A stretch of DNA of 56,217 nucleotides, from NCBI GenBank assembly GCA_021268355.1, contig JAJETY010000005.1, positions 1-56,217 on the forward strand. Direction: 5' to 3'. Below the pieces are notes generated by a model that did no database searches, had not been told where the DNA came from, and was given only the letters and a program-made list of their open reading frames with translations. Of the stretch, positions 1 through 8,213 are shown one piece after another. Origin of the DNA: Candidatus Nitrosopumilus sp. GTDB taxonomy: Archaea > Thermoproteota > Nitrososphaeria > Nitrososphaerales > Nitrosopumilaceae. The position numbers were made by a program, and so were the translations under genes. Each line of letters opens with the position of its first letter. The stretch's first letter is position 1.

Positions 1-22
1 GAAGAAAAGAAAAGGGTTTTTT

Positions 23-1588
23 CTATTCGTTGACGTATGCTCTCTCGCCGTGTTGTGCTAAATCGAGACCAATCTCCTCTTCTTTAGGAGTGACTCTGAT
101 TCCGCCAGGCCATACTGCATCCATTATTTTGAGGATTACAATGGTTACACCAAATGCATATCCTATTGAGACTGCAGCTGCAATGATACTGATTGCTTGT
201 TGCTCCATTCCTTCTGGAGTTCCAGTCCATGCACCAATACCGTCTCCGGTATCCCAAATGTGTGGACTTGCTAATGTACCAGTCAAGATTGCACCTGTAA
301 GACCACCCATTCCATGTATTCCCCATACATCTAATGCGTCATCCCACTTTCTTGCGTTCTTGAATGCTACACATGCATAACAAACTGTACCTGCGGCAAT
401 TCCCATAATGATTGCAGCCATTGGACCTACCCAACCTGAAGCTGGAGTGATTGTTACCAATCCTGCTACTGCACCTGATGCTGCACCAACAATACTTGGT
501 TTTCCTGTATGTGCCCATGACATCAAGACCCAAGTAACTGCGGCCATACCAGTTGCGGTATTTGTAACAGTCCATGCGCTGACGGTAATGCCGTCTACCA
601 TTGCTTCACTACCTGCGTTAAAGCCAAACCAGCCAAACCAGAGGATACTTGAACCAAGTACCACCATTGGGATGTTGTGTGGCTCCATTGGCACTTTGCC
701 ATATCCAAGTCTTCTGCCAAGGACTAAGGCTCCAGCCAATGCTGCAAATCCTGAAGAAATGTGTACTACAGTACCACCAGCAAAGTCTAATGCATGCGAT
801 GGAGACAAGTCTGGATCAAGGTCTAATGCCCCGTTTCCTATGAAACCACCTCCCCAGACCCAGTGTGCAATTGGGTCGTAAACGAAGGTACCCCATAAGA
901 GTACGAATATGACTAGTGCACTGAATTTGATTCTATCAATCAAACCACCAATGATAAGAATTGGTGTAATGATGGCAAAAGTTCCTTGGAACATTGCAAA
1001 CATTTGGTGAGGAATAGTTCCTGGCCAACCTTGACTACAATATTCACCATCTACCATCGATTGCATTTGATAGGCTGCTGACCATGTATCACCACATGGA
1101 CCTACTTCACCCAAGGGTGCATAGTGAGAAACCATGTTAAATCCAGCATAATCTAGACTTCCCATGAAATTGTTTGCGCCTTCATCTGCGTTTGGTGCAA
1201 ATGCTAGTGAGTAACCCCATAGTACCCATTGAACTGACATGAGTCCCATAACAATGAGAGTCATACCAAGAACGTTGACGATGTTCTTTGATCTGGCTAA
1301 ACCGCCATAAAAGAAACCGACACCTGGAGACATAAGGAGTACGAATGATGTTGCTGTAAGCATCCAGGCAGTATCACCAGTGTCAATGAGACATGGTAGA
1401 TAAGTGCCATCGCCATTATCAATCCAACATTCGTTAGGGTTACCAGTGTAAATTCCACTGGTTCCTTTTACATATCCGTCCATACCATCTTCAACACTTT
1501 GTGCATATGCCTGAGACATTGCACCTGCTGCTGTGATGGATACTGCGGCTACAAGTAATAGAGCATACTTGTAGTTCCTAGAATTCAT
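23..1588 (-). CDS. amt: Ammonium transporter, Amt/MEP/Rh family
   Basis: This is a membrane channel/transporter that brings ammonium into the cell, the substrate for archaeal ammonia oxidation. The 521-residue protein begins with a signal-like hydrophobic stretch ending in a SQAYAQ-type cleavage site, followed by about 45 extracytoplasmic residues before the first helix (GDTAWMLTATSFVLLMSPGVGFFYGGLARSKN is the usual Amt opening; shown here only as a description of the first helix region, residues about 72-103). The twin pore histidines are visible in GGTVVHISSG and WGIHGMGG. It is about 100 residues longer than typical bacterial Amt, because of the N-terminal segment and an extracellular loop near residues 160-190. 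Each extra region has two cysteines. The ATG has a TATA-like box 20-29 nt upstream, so the mRNA is probably leaderless. Confidence 0.97.
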   Translation of the reverse strand: MNSRNYKYALLLVAAVSITAAGAMSQAYAQSVEDGMDGYVKGTSGIYTGNPNECWIDNGDGTYLPCLIDTGDTAWMLTATSFVLLMSPGVGFFYGGLARSKNIVNVLGMTLIVMGLMSVQWVLWGYSLAFAPNADEGANNFMGSLDYAGFNMVSHYAPLGEVGPCGDTWSAAYQMQSMVDGEYCSQGWPGTIPHQMFAMFQGTFAIITPILIIGGLIDRIKFSALVIFVLLWGTFVYDPIAHWVWGGGFIGNGALDLDPDLSPSHALDFAGGTVVHISSGFAALAGALVLGRRLGYGKVPMEPHNIPMVVLGSSILWFGWFGFNAGSEAMVDGITVSAWTVTNTATGMAAVTWVLMSWAHTGKPSIVGAASGAVAGLVTITPASGWVGPMAAIIMGIAAGTVCYACVAFKNARKWDDALDVWGIHGMGGLTGAILTGTLASPHIWDTGDGIGAWTGTPEGMEQQAISIIAAAVSIGYAFGVTIVILKIMDAVWPGGIRVTPKEEEIGLDLAQHGERAYVNE

Positions 1589-1607
1589 TGAATTTATCGA
1601 AAGTGGA

Positions 1608-1617
1608 TTTTATTTAA
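1608..1617 (-). promoter_or_regulatory. TATA box of amt
   Basis: On the minus strand the sequence CTTAAATAAA is centred about 24 nt upstream of the amt ATG. This is the distance expected for a TATA box driving a leaderless archaeal transcript. The call rests on position and composition only. Confidence 0.55.
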
Positions 1618-1716
1618 GGGTATGAGACAAAAAAATCATTATAAATGAAAATTATTATATTTTAGTATATTCTGATAGTATCATAAAATATAGGAATTAT
1701 GTTATAGGTGTGAATA

Positions 1717-2382
1717 ATGGGTAAGTCAGAAACAAAACTAGCAATTTTTGATACATTCAAGACAAAGGATGAAGAGCTTACAGGAGAGGCACAAAGACAA
1801 AGAGCAATTATTGGAATTCTTGCAAGTGACGCAAATGCTGCTGAAAGAACCAGAACAGGAATTTCACAAAAAATGGCTAAAAAACAAGGTATTCCATGGA
1901 AGAATATCTATTCAGGAATTTTCAGAGACCTAGATGAAATACTTCTACCAATGGAAATAGCTGAAGAAGATGGCAGGTTACCTCTACTTAGAGGTCCCAA
2001 AGCTCTTCAAGAGAAAGGGATTCCATATTATCATCTCACAAAAAAAGGGGTTTTGATCGCTCTTTCAATTAGTGATATCAAAAATAGAGAAAAATTGCTA
2101 AAAGAGTTATTTTCAAAATCAGAATCTGGAGAAAAAGAATTTGAGAAAATCCTATCTAGTCTATTAGAAAATAGTCCAAAATTTGCATACTCTATTTTCC
2201 AAAAATATGTCAAGGCATTTTGTGATAATAAGATCAAGGAATTGCTCCCATTTGATCTCACAAAATTGAGGGATATTTCAGATGAATCACTGGCTATTCA
2301 AAAGGAGATTCTGGTAGCTTTTGTCAAACTCTCAAAGCAAGAAAAAGAAGATGCCATCAAATTTCTGGATAAAATTACCTAG
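1717..2382 (+). CDS. Hypothetical protein, possible winged-helix regulator
   Basis: I do not recognise the family with certainty. The 221-residue protein is soluble and charged. Residues about 25-120 look like a winged-helix arrangement: a helix with RQRAIIGIL, a candidate recognition helix around GISQKMAKKQGIPWKNIYSGIFRDL, and a wing-like strand ending YYHLTKKGVLIAL, a pattern seen at the end of many archaeal wHTH domains. The C-terminal half is helical and Lys/Glu-rich. It is divergent from amt with 128 bp between the two starts. A TATA-like AAATATAG at about 1685-1692 lies some 28 nt before the ATG. Its position next to amt allows a regulatory link, but this is inference only. Confidence 0.75.
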   Translation: MGKSETKLAIFDTFKTKDEELTGEAQRQRAIIGILASDANAAERTRTGISQKMAKKQGIPWKNIYSGIFRDLDEILLPMEIAEEDGRLPLLRGPKALQEKGIPYYHLTKKGVLIALSISDIKNREKLLKELFSKSESGEKEFEKILSSLLENSPKFAYSIFQKYVKAFCDNKIKELLPFDLTKLRDISDESLAIQKEILVAFVKLSKQEKEDAIKFLDKIT

Positions 2383-2441
2383 AATTTGTTCCTGCCTAGA
2401 TCGCCAAACATTAAAATCCGTTACTCTTAAACGATTTTCAA

Positions 2442-3476
2442 ATGGGTAAGAACGTCTACGCATCAGTGAAATCATACAGCCAAAGAGGAAAATTACTCAA
2501 TAGGGCTGATTTTCAGACACTAGCAGAATCAAGAGATCTTGATGAATTTATGACCAGAATAAAAAATACTGTTTACGGAGATTCAATAAATGATGTTCAA
2601 AAACCATACACTTCACAGGGAATAGAATCAGCCCTTAGAGGACAACTAGCCGATGTTCATTACTCCATAGCAAAAACTGCAGGAGACTCTGATATTCTTG
2701 ATGCATATTATATGAAATTCATTATCTCAAATCTAAAATTAATTCTCAAAGGAAAGGTCTTAGGAAAAACACAAGAAGAGATTGAGAGTCACATCAATCT
2801 TCGTGCAGAAGAACTAGTCAAACAAAGAGATGTCATCATCAAATCTCTTGTTGCAAAAGATCTTGAAGAAGCAGTTGCAAGTTTAAACTCAGTTCAATTT
2901 GGAGATGAGATTGCAAAGGCTGCAACACTATACAATGAAACAAAGAACATTCAGGTCTTTGACACATATTTTGATAAAATTTTGTACCAACAATTAGGAC
3001 GTGCTCTAAAGAACACAAGAGACAGAGATGTCATAAAGATAGTTGGAATGGATGTTGACTTTTACAATCTTCTTAGTGTAATTAGAGGAAAATTCTGGGG
3101 ATTAGAAGAATCACAAATTCTAGATTTGATTGTGACTCAAACTCCAACAGTACCAAGAGAACTTCTTGGAAGAATGATGACAACTGGTTCAGTCAGAGAT
3201 GCATTAAATGAGCTTGCCACAACCAAATACAAAGACATGATTCCACAGATGGATAATGAGTTAGATGCAGTTGCCGCATTTGAAAGGGCATTTGAGATGA
3301 GCATTTACCATTCATCTGCTAGAGCATTTACCAAGATGTTTAGTTTTGCAACAATTATTGGAATCACAAAACTAACAGGATTTGAAGTAAGGAATTTGGC
3401 TGCAATTGCATATGCAGTAGAGCAAAAAATCCCTACAGAGACAACAATGTCAAAATTGATTCTTGAAGAAGAATAG
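2442..3476 (+). CDS. atpC: A-type ATP synthase subunit C
   Basis: Subunit C (V-type subunit d homolog) sits at the base of the central stalk and couples the membrane rotor to the A1 catalytic head of the archaeal ATP synthase. The 344-residue length and all-helical, membrane-free composition fit the family. The N-terminus (NVYASVKSYSQRGKLL) and the repeated helical units with GxxxDFYNLLSVIRGKFWGL near residue 205 are typical. Other ATP synthase genes are not adjacent, so the subunit is encoded apart from the main cluster. A small two-helix membrane protein starts 8 nt after its stop and is probably co-transcribed. Confidence 0.9.
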   Translation: MGKNVYASVKSYSQRGKLLNRADFQTLAESRDLDEFMTRIKNTVYGDSINDVQKPYTSQGIESALRGQLADVHYSIAKTAGDSDILDAYYMKFIISNLKLILKGKVLGKTQEEIESHINLRAEELVKQRDVIIKSLVAKDLEEAVASLNSVQFGDEIAKAATLYNETKNIQVFDTYFDKILYQQLGRALKNTRDRDVIKIVGMDVDFYNLLSVIRGKFWGLEESQILDLIVTQTPTVPRELLGRMMTTGSVRDALNELATTKYKDMIPQMDNELDAVAAFERAFEMSIYHSSARAFTKMFSFATIIGITKLTGFEVRNLAAIAYAVEQKIPTETTMSKLILEEE

Positions 3477-3483
3477 AACTAAA

Positions 3484-3720
3484 ATGATTAGATTTCCAAA
3501 GAAGAAAAACGAGATAACAACAGAGACAGTAATCAATACTATTTGGGTTAGTGCATTTATGGCCATGATTTTCTCATTGCCACCTTTAGCACTGTTTTTG
3601 GGAATTTATTTTTGGGCAGGTGAACTAGTCATAGGCGCAGTAGTTGGCTTTGGAGTACATTTTGTAACATTAGCATTTGCAGGTAAAATCTCTAAATTTT
3701 TGACCAACATAATGAGTTAA
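3484..3720 (+). CDS. Small two-helix membrane protein
   Basis: The 78-residue protein has a basic N-terminus (MIRFPKKKNE) and two hydrophobic helices at about residues 20-42 and 46-68. I chose the ATG at 3484. A longer reading from TTG 3463 would overlap the end of atpC by 14 nt and adds only a polar stretch. No family is recognised. It follows atpC immediately, which suggests an accessory or assembly role for the ATP synthase or simple co-transcription. That role is not shown by the sequence. Confidence 0.75.
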   Translation: MIRFPKKKNEITTETVINTIWVSAFMAMIFSLPPLALFLGIYFWAGELVIGAVVGFGVHFVTLAFAGKISKFLTNIMS

Positions 3721-3753
3721 CCTATAAGGATCGAATAATCAAAGTGATATACC

Positions 3754-4401
3754 ATGATGGGAGATAGAGATTTTCGAACAACTATTCAAAACGCCATAAA
3801 ATCAATTGGAAACGAATTAGAAATCGACATAGATTCTAAGAACTTTGAAACTATCCATCTCCAAGAAGTAGTTAGATGTATGAGACGTTCATACTATGAC
3901 AGAGTAGAACCTCTAGAAATTGAAAGGAGAGGATTCAATGAGCTTCTTTCTGGATTATTGAGAAAATTGGAGTATGGTAGCAATCCAAAGGATTTTGAAA
4001 TCAACGAGATCAAACTTCGAGGACAAGCAGATATGATTGTAGATGATGCAATTCTCCTATTCAGATCAGCAACTGAAGAATTGGAAAATCCTCATGCTAG
4101 TGATGTACTTTATCTTAATGCATGCATGTGGATATATGACAAAGAAGATGGAATGGTTGTCTACATCACAGGAGATAGAAAAGAATCAACATTTTCACTA
4201 ACTCGTAACAAAAAGATGTTTGAAGATACTATTCGCAGGGTTCGAGTTTTAAACAATCTTCTCAAAGAGGGAAAAACACCCATCTTAGAGCCATCTGCAG
4301 AATGTACTGAATGTCAATATTATGAGAGATGTTACACAAAGAGAAAAAACACTAAACAGACATCTCTTGCTGAAATGCTAGGACTTGGCAAACAAGACTA
4401 G
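3754..4401 (+). CDS. Cas4/RecB-like PD-(D/E)XK family protein, probably Fe-S, degenerate active site
   Basis: The 215-residue protein has the layout of Cas4-type RecB nucleases: Cys42 in RCMRRSYYDR (compare C-x-R-K-x-Y-Y), Asp93 in GQAD, a helix LNACMWIY in the place of the Q-x-x-x-Y motif, and a C-terminal cluster Cys184-x2-Cys187-x5-Cys193. Together the four cysteines could hold a [4Fe-4S] cluster as in Cas4. The catalytic E-x-K strand that should follow Asp93 reads LLFRSA (residues 101-106), so the acid is missing and Lys is replaced by Arg. No cas genes or CRISPR repeats are nearby. It is either a non-catalytic DNA-binding relative or an enzyme with altered chemistry. Confidence 0.72.
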   Translation: MMGDRDFRTTIQNAIKSIGNELEIDIDSKNFETIHLQEVVRCMRRSYYDRVEPLEIERRGFNELLSGLLRKLEYGSNPKDFEINEIKLRGQADMIVDDAILLFRSATEELENPHASDVLYLNACMWIYDKEDGMVVYITGDRKESTFSLTRNKKMFEDTIRRVRVLNNLLKEGKTPILEPSAECTECQYYERCYTKRKNTKQTSLAEMLGLGKQD

Positions 4402-4444
4402 TTAGATAAATGAAAAATATTGTAAAGGAAAAATTCCTTTTTGT

Positions 4445-4555
4445 TTAATCTAGTGGTTCTGGGTGTCCTTTACCACGAAGAGCGAAACACACTACTGCTA
4501 GTGCTATTGCGACTCCTGCTGCTGCGCCATATGCGGCCATTCCTGCTTCTGCCAT
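4445..4555 (-). CDS. 36-residue single-helix membrane peptide
   Basis: The ATG at 4555 opens a 36-codon frame ending in TAA. The peptide has a short N-terminus (MAEAGMAAYG), one Ala/Val/Leu-rich helix of about 17 residues containing one Cys, then a basic-polar tail RGKGHPEPLD. Composition is clearly protein-like (GC-rich codons for Ala and Gly in an AT-rich genome). A TATA-like TTATAA at about 4579-4584 lies some 26 nt upstream. No family is recognised. It may be a small subunit of a membrane complex, but there is no direct support for a partner. Confidence 0.68.
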   Translation of the reverse strand: MAEAGMAAYGAAAGVAIALAVVCFALRGKGHPEPLD

Positions 4556-4618
4556 TTGATAAAATGAAAATGAAATCGCTTTTATAATTTTGCCAATATT
4601 TTTCTCTTAAAAACAAAA

Positions 4619-4644
4619 TATCATAATTTTGTAATTTTATGATA
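4619..4644. repeat. Inverted repeat between convergent-facing 3' and 5' regions
   Basis: TATCATAA and TTATGATA form perfect 8-bp arms separated by 10 nt. The repeat begins directly after the stop codon of the minus-strand LEA-like gene (4645) and lies 64 nt upstream of the start of the 36-residue peptide. It could be a 3' hairpin/terminator of the former or an operator for the latter. Confidence 0.4.
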
Positions 4645-5199
4645 CTATTGAGTAAACTCGAATACTAGCTCATTTTCCTGACCACTAGTCATTGAACTCA
4701 AATTGTAAAACACAACACCTGAAACTTTCCAAGTATTGGTATTTGATTCAAAATTAGACCATAGTTCAGGAGTGTTTCCAGAATTTCTTAAAACAATCTC
4801 ATCTCGTAAAATGATAGAGTTTCCACCAAGCAGAGTATAGTAATTTGAGCCAAATTCGACCATTCCTTCAGCTCTATGTCCAATTTGTCCACCTCCTAGT
4901 TGTTCAGATTGAGAATATCCTGTTTCATACAATTGGTAATCCATAGTTGTTACAATCATAGAACGATCATTTGGATTTTTTATTTCAAATGCAATATCAA
5001 TTGTTGCTGAACGTTCTGATATTTTTGAGACATTAATTTCTTCTAGTTCAATTTCAATTGGTCTAATTTCTGAAACTTCCGAATTTGCAGAAGGTTGTGT
5101 AGTAGATTCTAGATCAATGGAAGGTCCCATTATCAAAATTCCGCCTAATACTGCGGCAAGAGCAGCTACTGCAACGCCGACGAAAATTTTTGGATTCAT
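4645..5199 (-). CDS. Membrane-anchored LEA/WHy-like protein
   Basis: The 184-residue protein has an N-terminal anchor (MNPKIFVGVAVAALAAVLGG) and an external beta-rich domain. The domain contains the pattern D/I-AFEIKNPNDRSMIVTTMDYQLYE and a hydrophobic-alternating segment, which resembles LEA14/WHy (water stress and hypersensitive response) domains. It is a clear paralog of the protein at 32873-33367, which shares an anchor, FxVKNPSDK...IDYQLF and a C-terminal GxVxxxxLSS-type strand, and a looser relative of the one at 38634. The function is unknown. A cell-surface stabilising or binding role is inferred from the fold only. Confidence 0.75.
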   Translation of the reverse strand: MNPKIFVGVAVAALAAVLGGILIMGPSIDLESTTQPSANSEVSEIRPIEIELEEINVSKISERSATIDIAFEIKNPNDRSMIVTTMDYQLYETGYSQSEQLGGGQIGHRAEGMVEFGSNYYTLLGGNSIILRDEIVLRNSGNTPELWSNFESNTNTWKVSGVVFYNLSSMTSGQENELVFEFTQ

Positions 5200-5268
5200 G
5201 ATTTTTCTATCTCCTTAGATTTCTTAAATGTTGAGATAGTTATTATACCATTGGGGGGGAGAAAAATT

Positions 5269-5619
5269 ATGCAGTATTTCCAAGCAGTTCAACAAGGCAA
5301 ACAAAGAGCAGGCAAGTCTCAAATGAAGATGTTTGAAGTCGCAGGATTTGGAATGTTGACATTGACTACAAAAAAAGTAGATGGTAACTTTCAGCCAGTA
5401 GGGGAAGAGGATTTTACTGCCGTAATCAATTCAGAAGAAGGATTCGTTGCCATAATTGTGGACAAAGATGGATACACAAAAGCTCAATCAAAAGCATTAG
5501 AGAAAGAAGAGGCTCTATCAATTTACAAAAAACTCAGAGAATCAGGAATAGACGAATATGAAGGAAAAGAGATTCAGATCTGGTCTCAAACTAGACCTAC
5601 AATTCAAAATGAATCATAA
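5269..5619 (+). CDS. Hypothetical small soluble protein
   Basis: I do not recognise this family. The chosen ATG gives 116 residues. A longer frame from TTG 5251 would add six residues, two of them from a G-run that looks more like a ribosome-binding region (GGGGGGAG, 8 nt before the ATG). The protein is a compact alpha/beta mix with strands MKMFEVAGFGMLTLTTKKV and EGFVAIIVDKDGYT and a helix KALEKEEALSIYKKLRESG. It has no membrane segment and no cysteines. It is divergent from the LEA-like gene and convergent with the UMP-kinase-like gene, with 2 nt between stops. Confidence 0.75.
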   Translation: MQYFQAVQQGKQRAGKSQMKMFEVAGFGMLTLTTKKVDGNFQPVGEEDFTAVINSEEGFVAIIVDKDGYTKAQSKALEKEEALSIYKKLRESGIDEYEGKEIQIWSQTRPTIQNES

Positions 5620-5621
5620 AA

Positions 5622-6305
5622 TTATTTTGTTGGAATAATTATCTCTGTTCCCAAATTGCCACCTTTGATGGCTTTTTCAATGATTTTAGGACTAGCTTTA
5701 AGAATTCTTGTTTTAATTTTTGAACGCTCAATAATTTTTAGTGCAACAATGTCCATCAGATCATATCCCCCTGCTACTGAATCCTCATGAACCAGCATAT
5801 TTTTGAGATTTTTCAGTTCAATTCGTTTGAATTTTTTTGCATTTTTGAATTTGTTTGGATCCATATCATAAACTCCATCAACATCAGTGGCATTAAGAAA
5901 TTGTTCAGCCCTTACTTTTTCTGCAATTAGTGCAGCAGTCCCATTAGTGCTTTGACCAGGATGAAGTCCTCCAGCAACCACAATTAATCCATCATCAACG
6001 GCATGTCTAACTTCTTGAAGAGTGGTTGGAGGATGAGAATATGCTTTATTTTTTAAGGCATAGATCAATAGTTTTGCATTTAATCTTGAAATCTCAATTC
6101 CTAATTCATCCAAAGTGGACTCATCCGCACCAGAGGATCTTGCGTGATTAATGTAATGCCTGGCAATGTTTCCGCCTCCAGCTACAATTATTGGTTGACA
6201 AACCTTGCTGAGCTTAACCAAAAATTCTGCCCAGTCTTTTAGAAGTTTAACATTATCCATGGCAAAAACTCTACCAGATAATTTGATTACAATTATTTTT
6301 TTCAC
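5622..6305 (-). CDS. pyrH: Amino-acid kinase family, archaeal UMP kinase
   Basis: UMP kinase phosphorylates UMP to UDP in pyrimidine synthesis. The 227-residue protein has the amino-acid-kinase fold markers: IKLSG near residue 8, [15 protein letters not shown] (residues about 39-53), a nucleotide-site segment [22 protein letters not shown], and a C-terminal GxxGTEI. Length fits archaeal UMPK. It is the last gene of a tightly overlapped trio: its ATG overlaps the stop of the HD-domain gene by 4 nt, and the HD gene overlaps tmk in the same way. That grouping supports nucleotide metabolism. Confidence 0.88.
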   Translation of the reverse strand: MKKIIVIKLSGRVFAMDNVKLLKDWAEFLVKLSKVCQPIIVAGGGNIARHYINHARSSGADESTLDELGIEISRLNAKLLIYALKNKAYSHPPTTLQEVRHAVDDGLIVVAGGLHPGQSTNGTAALIAEKVRAEQFLNATDVDGVYDMDPNKFKNAKKFKRIELKNLKNMLVHEDSVAGGYDLMDIVALKIIERSKIKTRILKASPKIIEKAIKGGNLGTEIIIPTK

Positions 6306-7537
6306 TCTAGTTCACCAATGATTGATTTTGCGGCAATTTCAACTTTTTTTCTATTTTTTTGATGGGTATAGATTCGAAGAATATTCATGAAGCCTGAAAT
6401 TGCCGAAACTACAGGAATTTTAGAAATTGGCATCTCAATTGCCGAAGATTTGCCGCCTTCATGTGTAGTCAAGATAACAGATTTGGACTCGTTTTTTGAA
6501 GGTGCCAGTGGAATTGAGGGAGTTACTGAACTATCAACAAAAATCTCAGTTTCTTCAACTTTAGATTTTTTAGAAATCGCAGTTCTGATTTCATCTGTTT
6601 TTATTTTTTTGAGGTTTTTTCTACTAGTCAAAATACTCTCAAATACACATTTTAACAATTTTCTATTTTGATAGTCTTGTGCAAATTTTCTTGCTTGTTT
6701 TAGTTTGGAGGATTTAGATGAAATTAGGGATGATAGAATGTGTTCATCTGTAAGTTTTACAAATTCATTGAGATTAAAAGTAGAAAATCCAAATTCATCA
6801 TCAGATGATCTTAGTGCTTCAAGTAACATTACTTCTGCAGCTCTAACAGTTTTGTGAAAATACACTGCTTTGAACATTTGATACCTGGAATGCATCATTG
6901 ATTCAAAAGAATAAAGAGCTGAACGCTCTAAAGCAAGTTTCTTTTTATTAACATCAAGGGATTGTGTGATTCTTTTATGATCAATTTTTGCATGTTCTGC
7001 TCCTGTAAAGTAACCATCCCTAAGCAAATAATCCATCATGTCTGCACTAAGTGCGCCTGAAACAATTTCATTTAGGTATTGAAATTTTGATTCTCCGAAT
7101 GCAATTTTCGTAATCAATTTCTTGTCAAAACTATTCTTTTCCAGGATGTCACCAATTTCAGATTTTAAGATAATCTCTTTCCCAAAATCTTCATGAGAGA
7201 TTTTCTTTTCTTGAATGATCTCTTCAAAAAGATGTGAAAATGGACCATGACCAATATCATGTAAGAGTCCTGCTAATCTAAGAATCTCAATATCATAAGA
7301 TTTTACAAATCCTTTTTCACGCAGTGCAATACCTGCCTGGCTGGAAATATGCATGACTCCAAGTGAATGTTCAAATCTTGTATGTTGAGCTGCGGGGTAT
7401 GTTAAATGTGCACCAGATAATTGTCTAATTCTTCTTAATCTCTGAAAAATAGGATTGTCAATGATAGATAATTCATGATCATAGACTCTAATAAAATCAT
7501 GAATCGGATCTATTATGTCTAGATAATTTTTTTTCAT
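6302..7537 (-). CDS. HD-domain phosphohydrolase (SAMHD1/dNTPase-like)
   Basis: The 411-residue protein opens DPIHDFIRV and contains the metal-binding HD signature: His57 in [10 protein letters not shown], His93-Asp94 in [12 protein letters not shown], and a later [14 protein letters not shown] segment. This arrangement is typical of COG1078 enzymes and of SAMHD1, which cleave dNTPs or related nucleotides. The C-terminal 100 residues are less conserved. It sits between thymidylate kinase and UMP kinase with 4-nt overlaps on both sides, so a role in balancing nucleotide pools is a reasonable inference. The actual substrate cannot be read from the sequence. Confidence 0.87.
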   Translation of the reverse strand: MKKNYLDIIDPIHDFIRVYDHELSIIDNPIFQRLRRIRQLSGAHLTYPAAQHTRFEHSLGVMHISSQAGIALREKGFVKSYDIEILRLAGLLHDIGHGPFSHLFEEIIQEKKISHEDFGKEIILKSEIGDILEKNSFDKKLITKIAFGESKFQYLNEIVSGALSADMMDYLLRDGYFTGAEHAKIDHKRITQSLDVNKKKLALERSALYSFESMMHSRYQMFKAVYFHKTVRAAEVMLLEALRSSDDEFGFSTFNLNEFVKLTDEHILSSLISSKSSKLKQARKFAQDYQNRKLLKCVFESILTSRKNLKKIKTDEIRTAISKKSKVEETEIFVDSSVTPSIPLAPSKNESKSVILTTHEGGKSSAIEMPISKIPVVSAISGFMNILRIYTHQKNRKKVEIAAKSIIGELE

Positions 7538-8115
7538 AATCCTATTTTCTTTGAAAATGTTCTCATAATGTCTTCATGAACATCTACTTTAGATTTTGAT
7601 GCATCAATAATTTTCCAGTGTTTTTTCTTTGCAGTACTTTTATAGATTTTAGAGATCTTTCTGAAAAATTCTTCATTTTTCTCAAATTTATCCCGATTGG
7701 TTTTTTGTCTCTTGAAGGATTCCTTTTGTGTTACATCAAGTAGAATTACAAGATCAGCTTTAGGTAATCCTGCATCTAAATTCTCGAGCCATTTTTCCTT
7801 CATTCCATTTGCTAAACCATAGACTATGTTTGAATGATAATATCTATTCATAATGAGAACAGAATTTTTTTCATGTGCAGCAATTATTTCATCTAGTTTT
7901 TCCCATCTATTTGCAGATAAAAGACAGTGAATCACTTGTGGTGGGAATTTTCTTTCACCATCAAGATATTTCCGAATTTCTTTTCCAACAGGTGTTTTGT
8001 AATCTGGAAAATGAAATAATTTAGTTTTGATTTTCCTTTTTTTGAGTGCTTTTTCTAACATAGTAGATTGGGTTAATTTTCCTGCCTGATCTCCACCTTC
8101 AATTACAATTATCAT
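7534..8115 (-). CDS. tmk: Thymidylate kinase (dTMP kinase) with atypical P-loop
   Basis: This enzyme converts dTMP to dTDP. The 193-residue length and the order of motifs fit: P-loop near residues 7-14, LFHFPDYKTPVGKEI (the F-P phosphate-sensing region), LLSANRWEKLDEI, the nucleoside-site motif near NRYYHSNIVYGLANG, GLPKADLVILLD and a Lys/Arg-rich lid. Two canonical residues differ. The P-loop reads GGDQAGKLT, with Leu where Ser/Thr normally follows the Lys (the Thr is one position later), and DRY is replaced by NRY. It is first in the tmk-HD-pyrH operon. The changes may be clade-specific or may mark altered substrate use. Confidence 0.85.
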   Translation of the reverse strand: MIIVIEGGDQAGKLTQSTMLEKALKKRKIKTKLFHFPDYKTPVGKEIRKYLDGERKFPPQVIHCLLSANRWEKLDEIIAAHEKNSVLIMNRYYHSNIVYGLANGMKEKWLENLDAGLPKADLVILLDVTQKESFKRQKTNRDKFEKNEEFFRKISKIYKSTAKKKHWKIIDASKSKVDVHEDIMRTFSKKIGL

Positions 8116-8213
8116 AAGTTACCAAAACAGAGAAATTAATCGATTAAAAATCTATCAAAATTGTTAATTTGGAATTTACGAATTGTTTAATATCTTCAAA
8201 AAAAAATCAAAAT

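Noticed and set aside
408-881. Long plus-strand frame opposite amt
   Set aside because: It is antisense to a clearly conserved transporter and its translation is Pro/Thr/Ser-rich with no domain. It is a shadow caused by codon bias.
3754-4401. Part of a CRISPR-Cas system because of the Cas4-like protein
   Set aside because: No cas1, cas2, effector genes or repeats occur in the window, and the nuclease motif is eroded.
4445-4555. Assigning the 36-residue peptide as an ammonia monooxygenase subunit
   Set aside because: Size and topology would allow it, but no amo genes are nearby and no sequence feature shows it.
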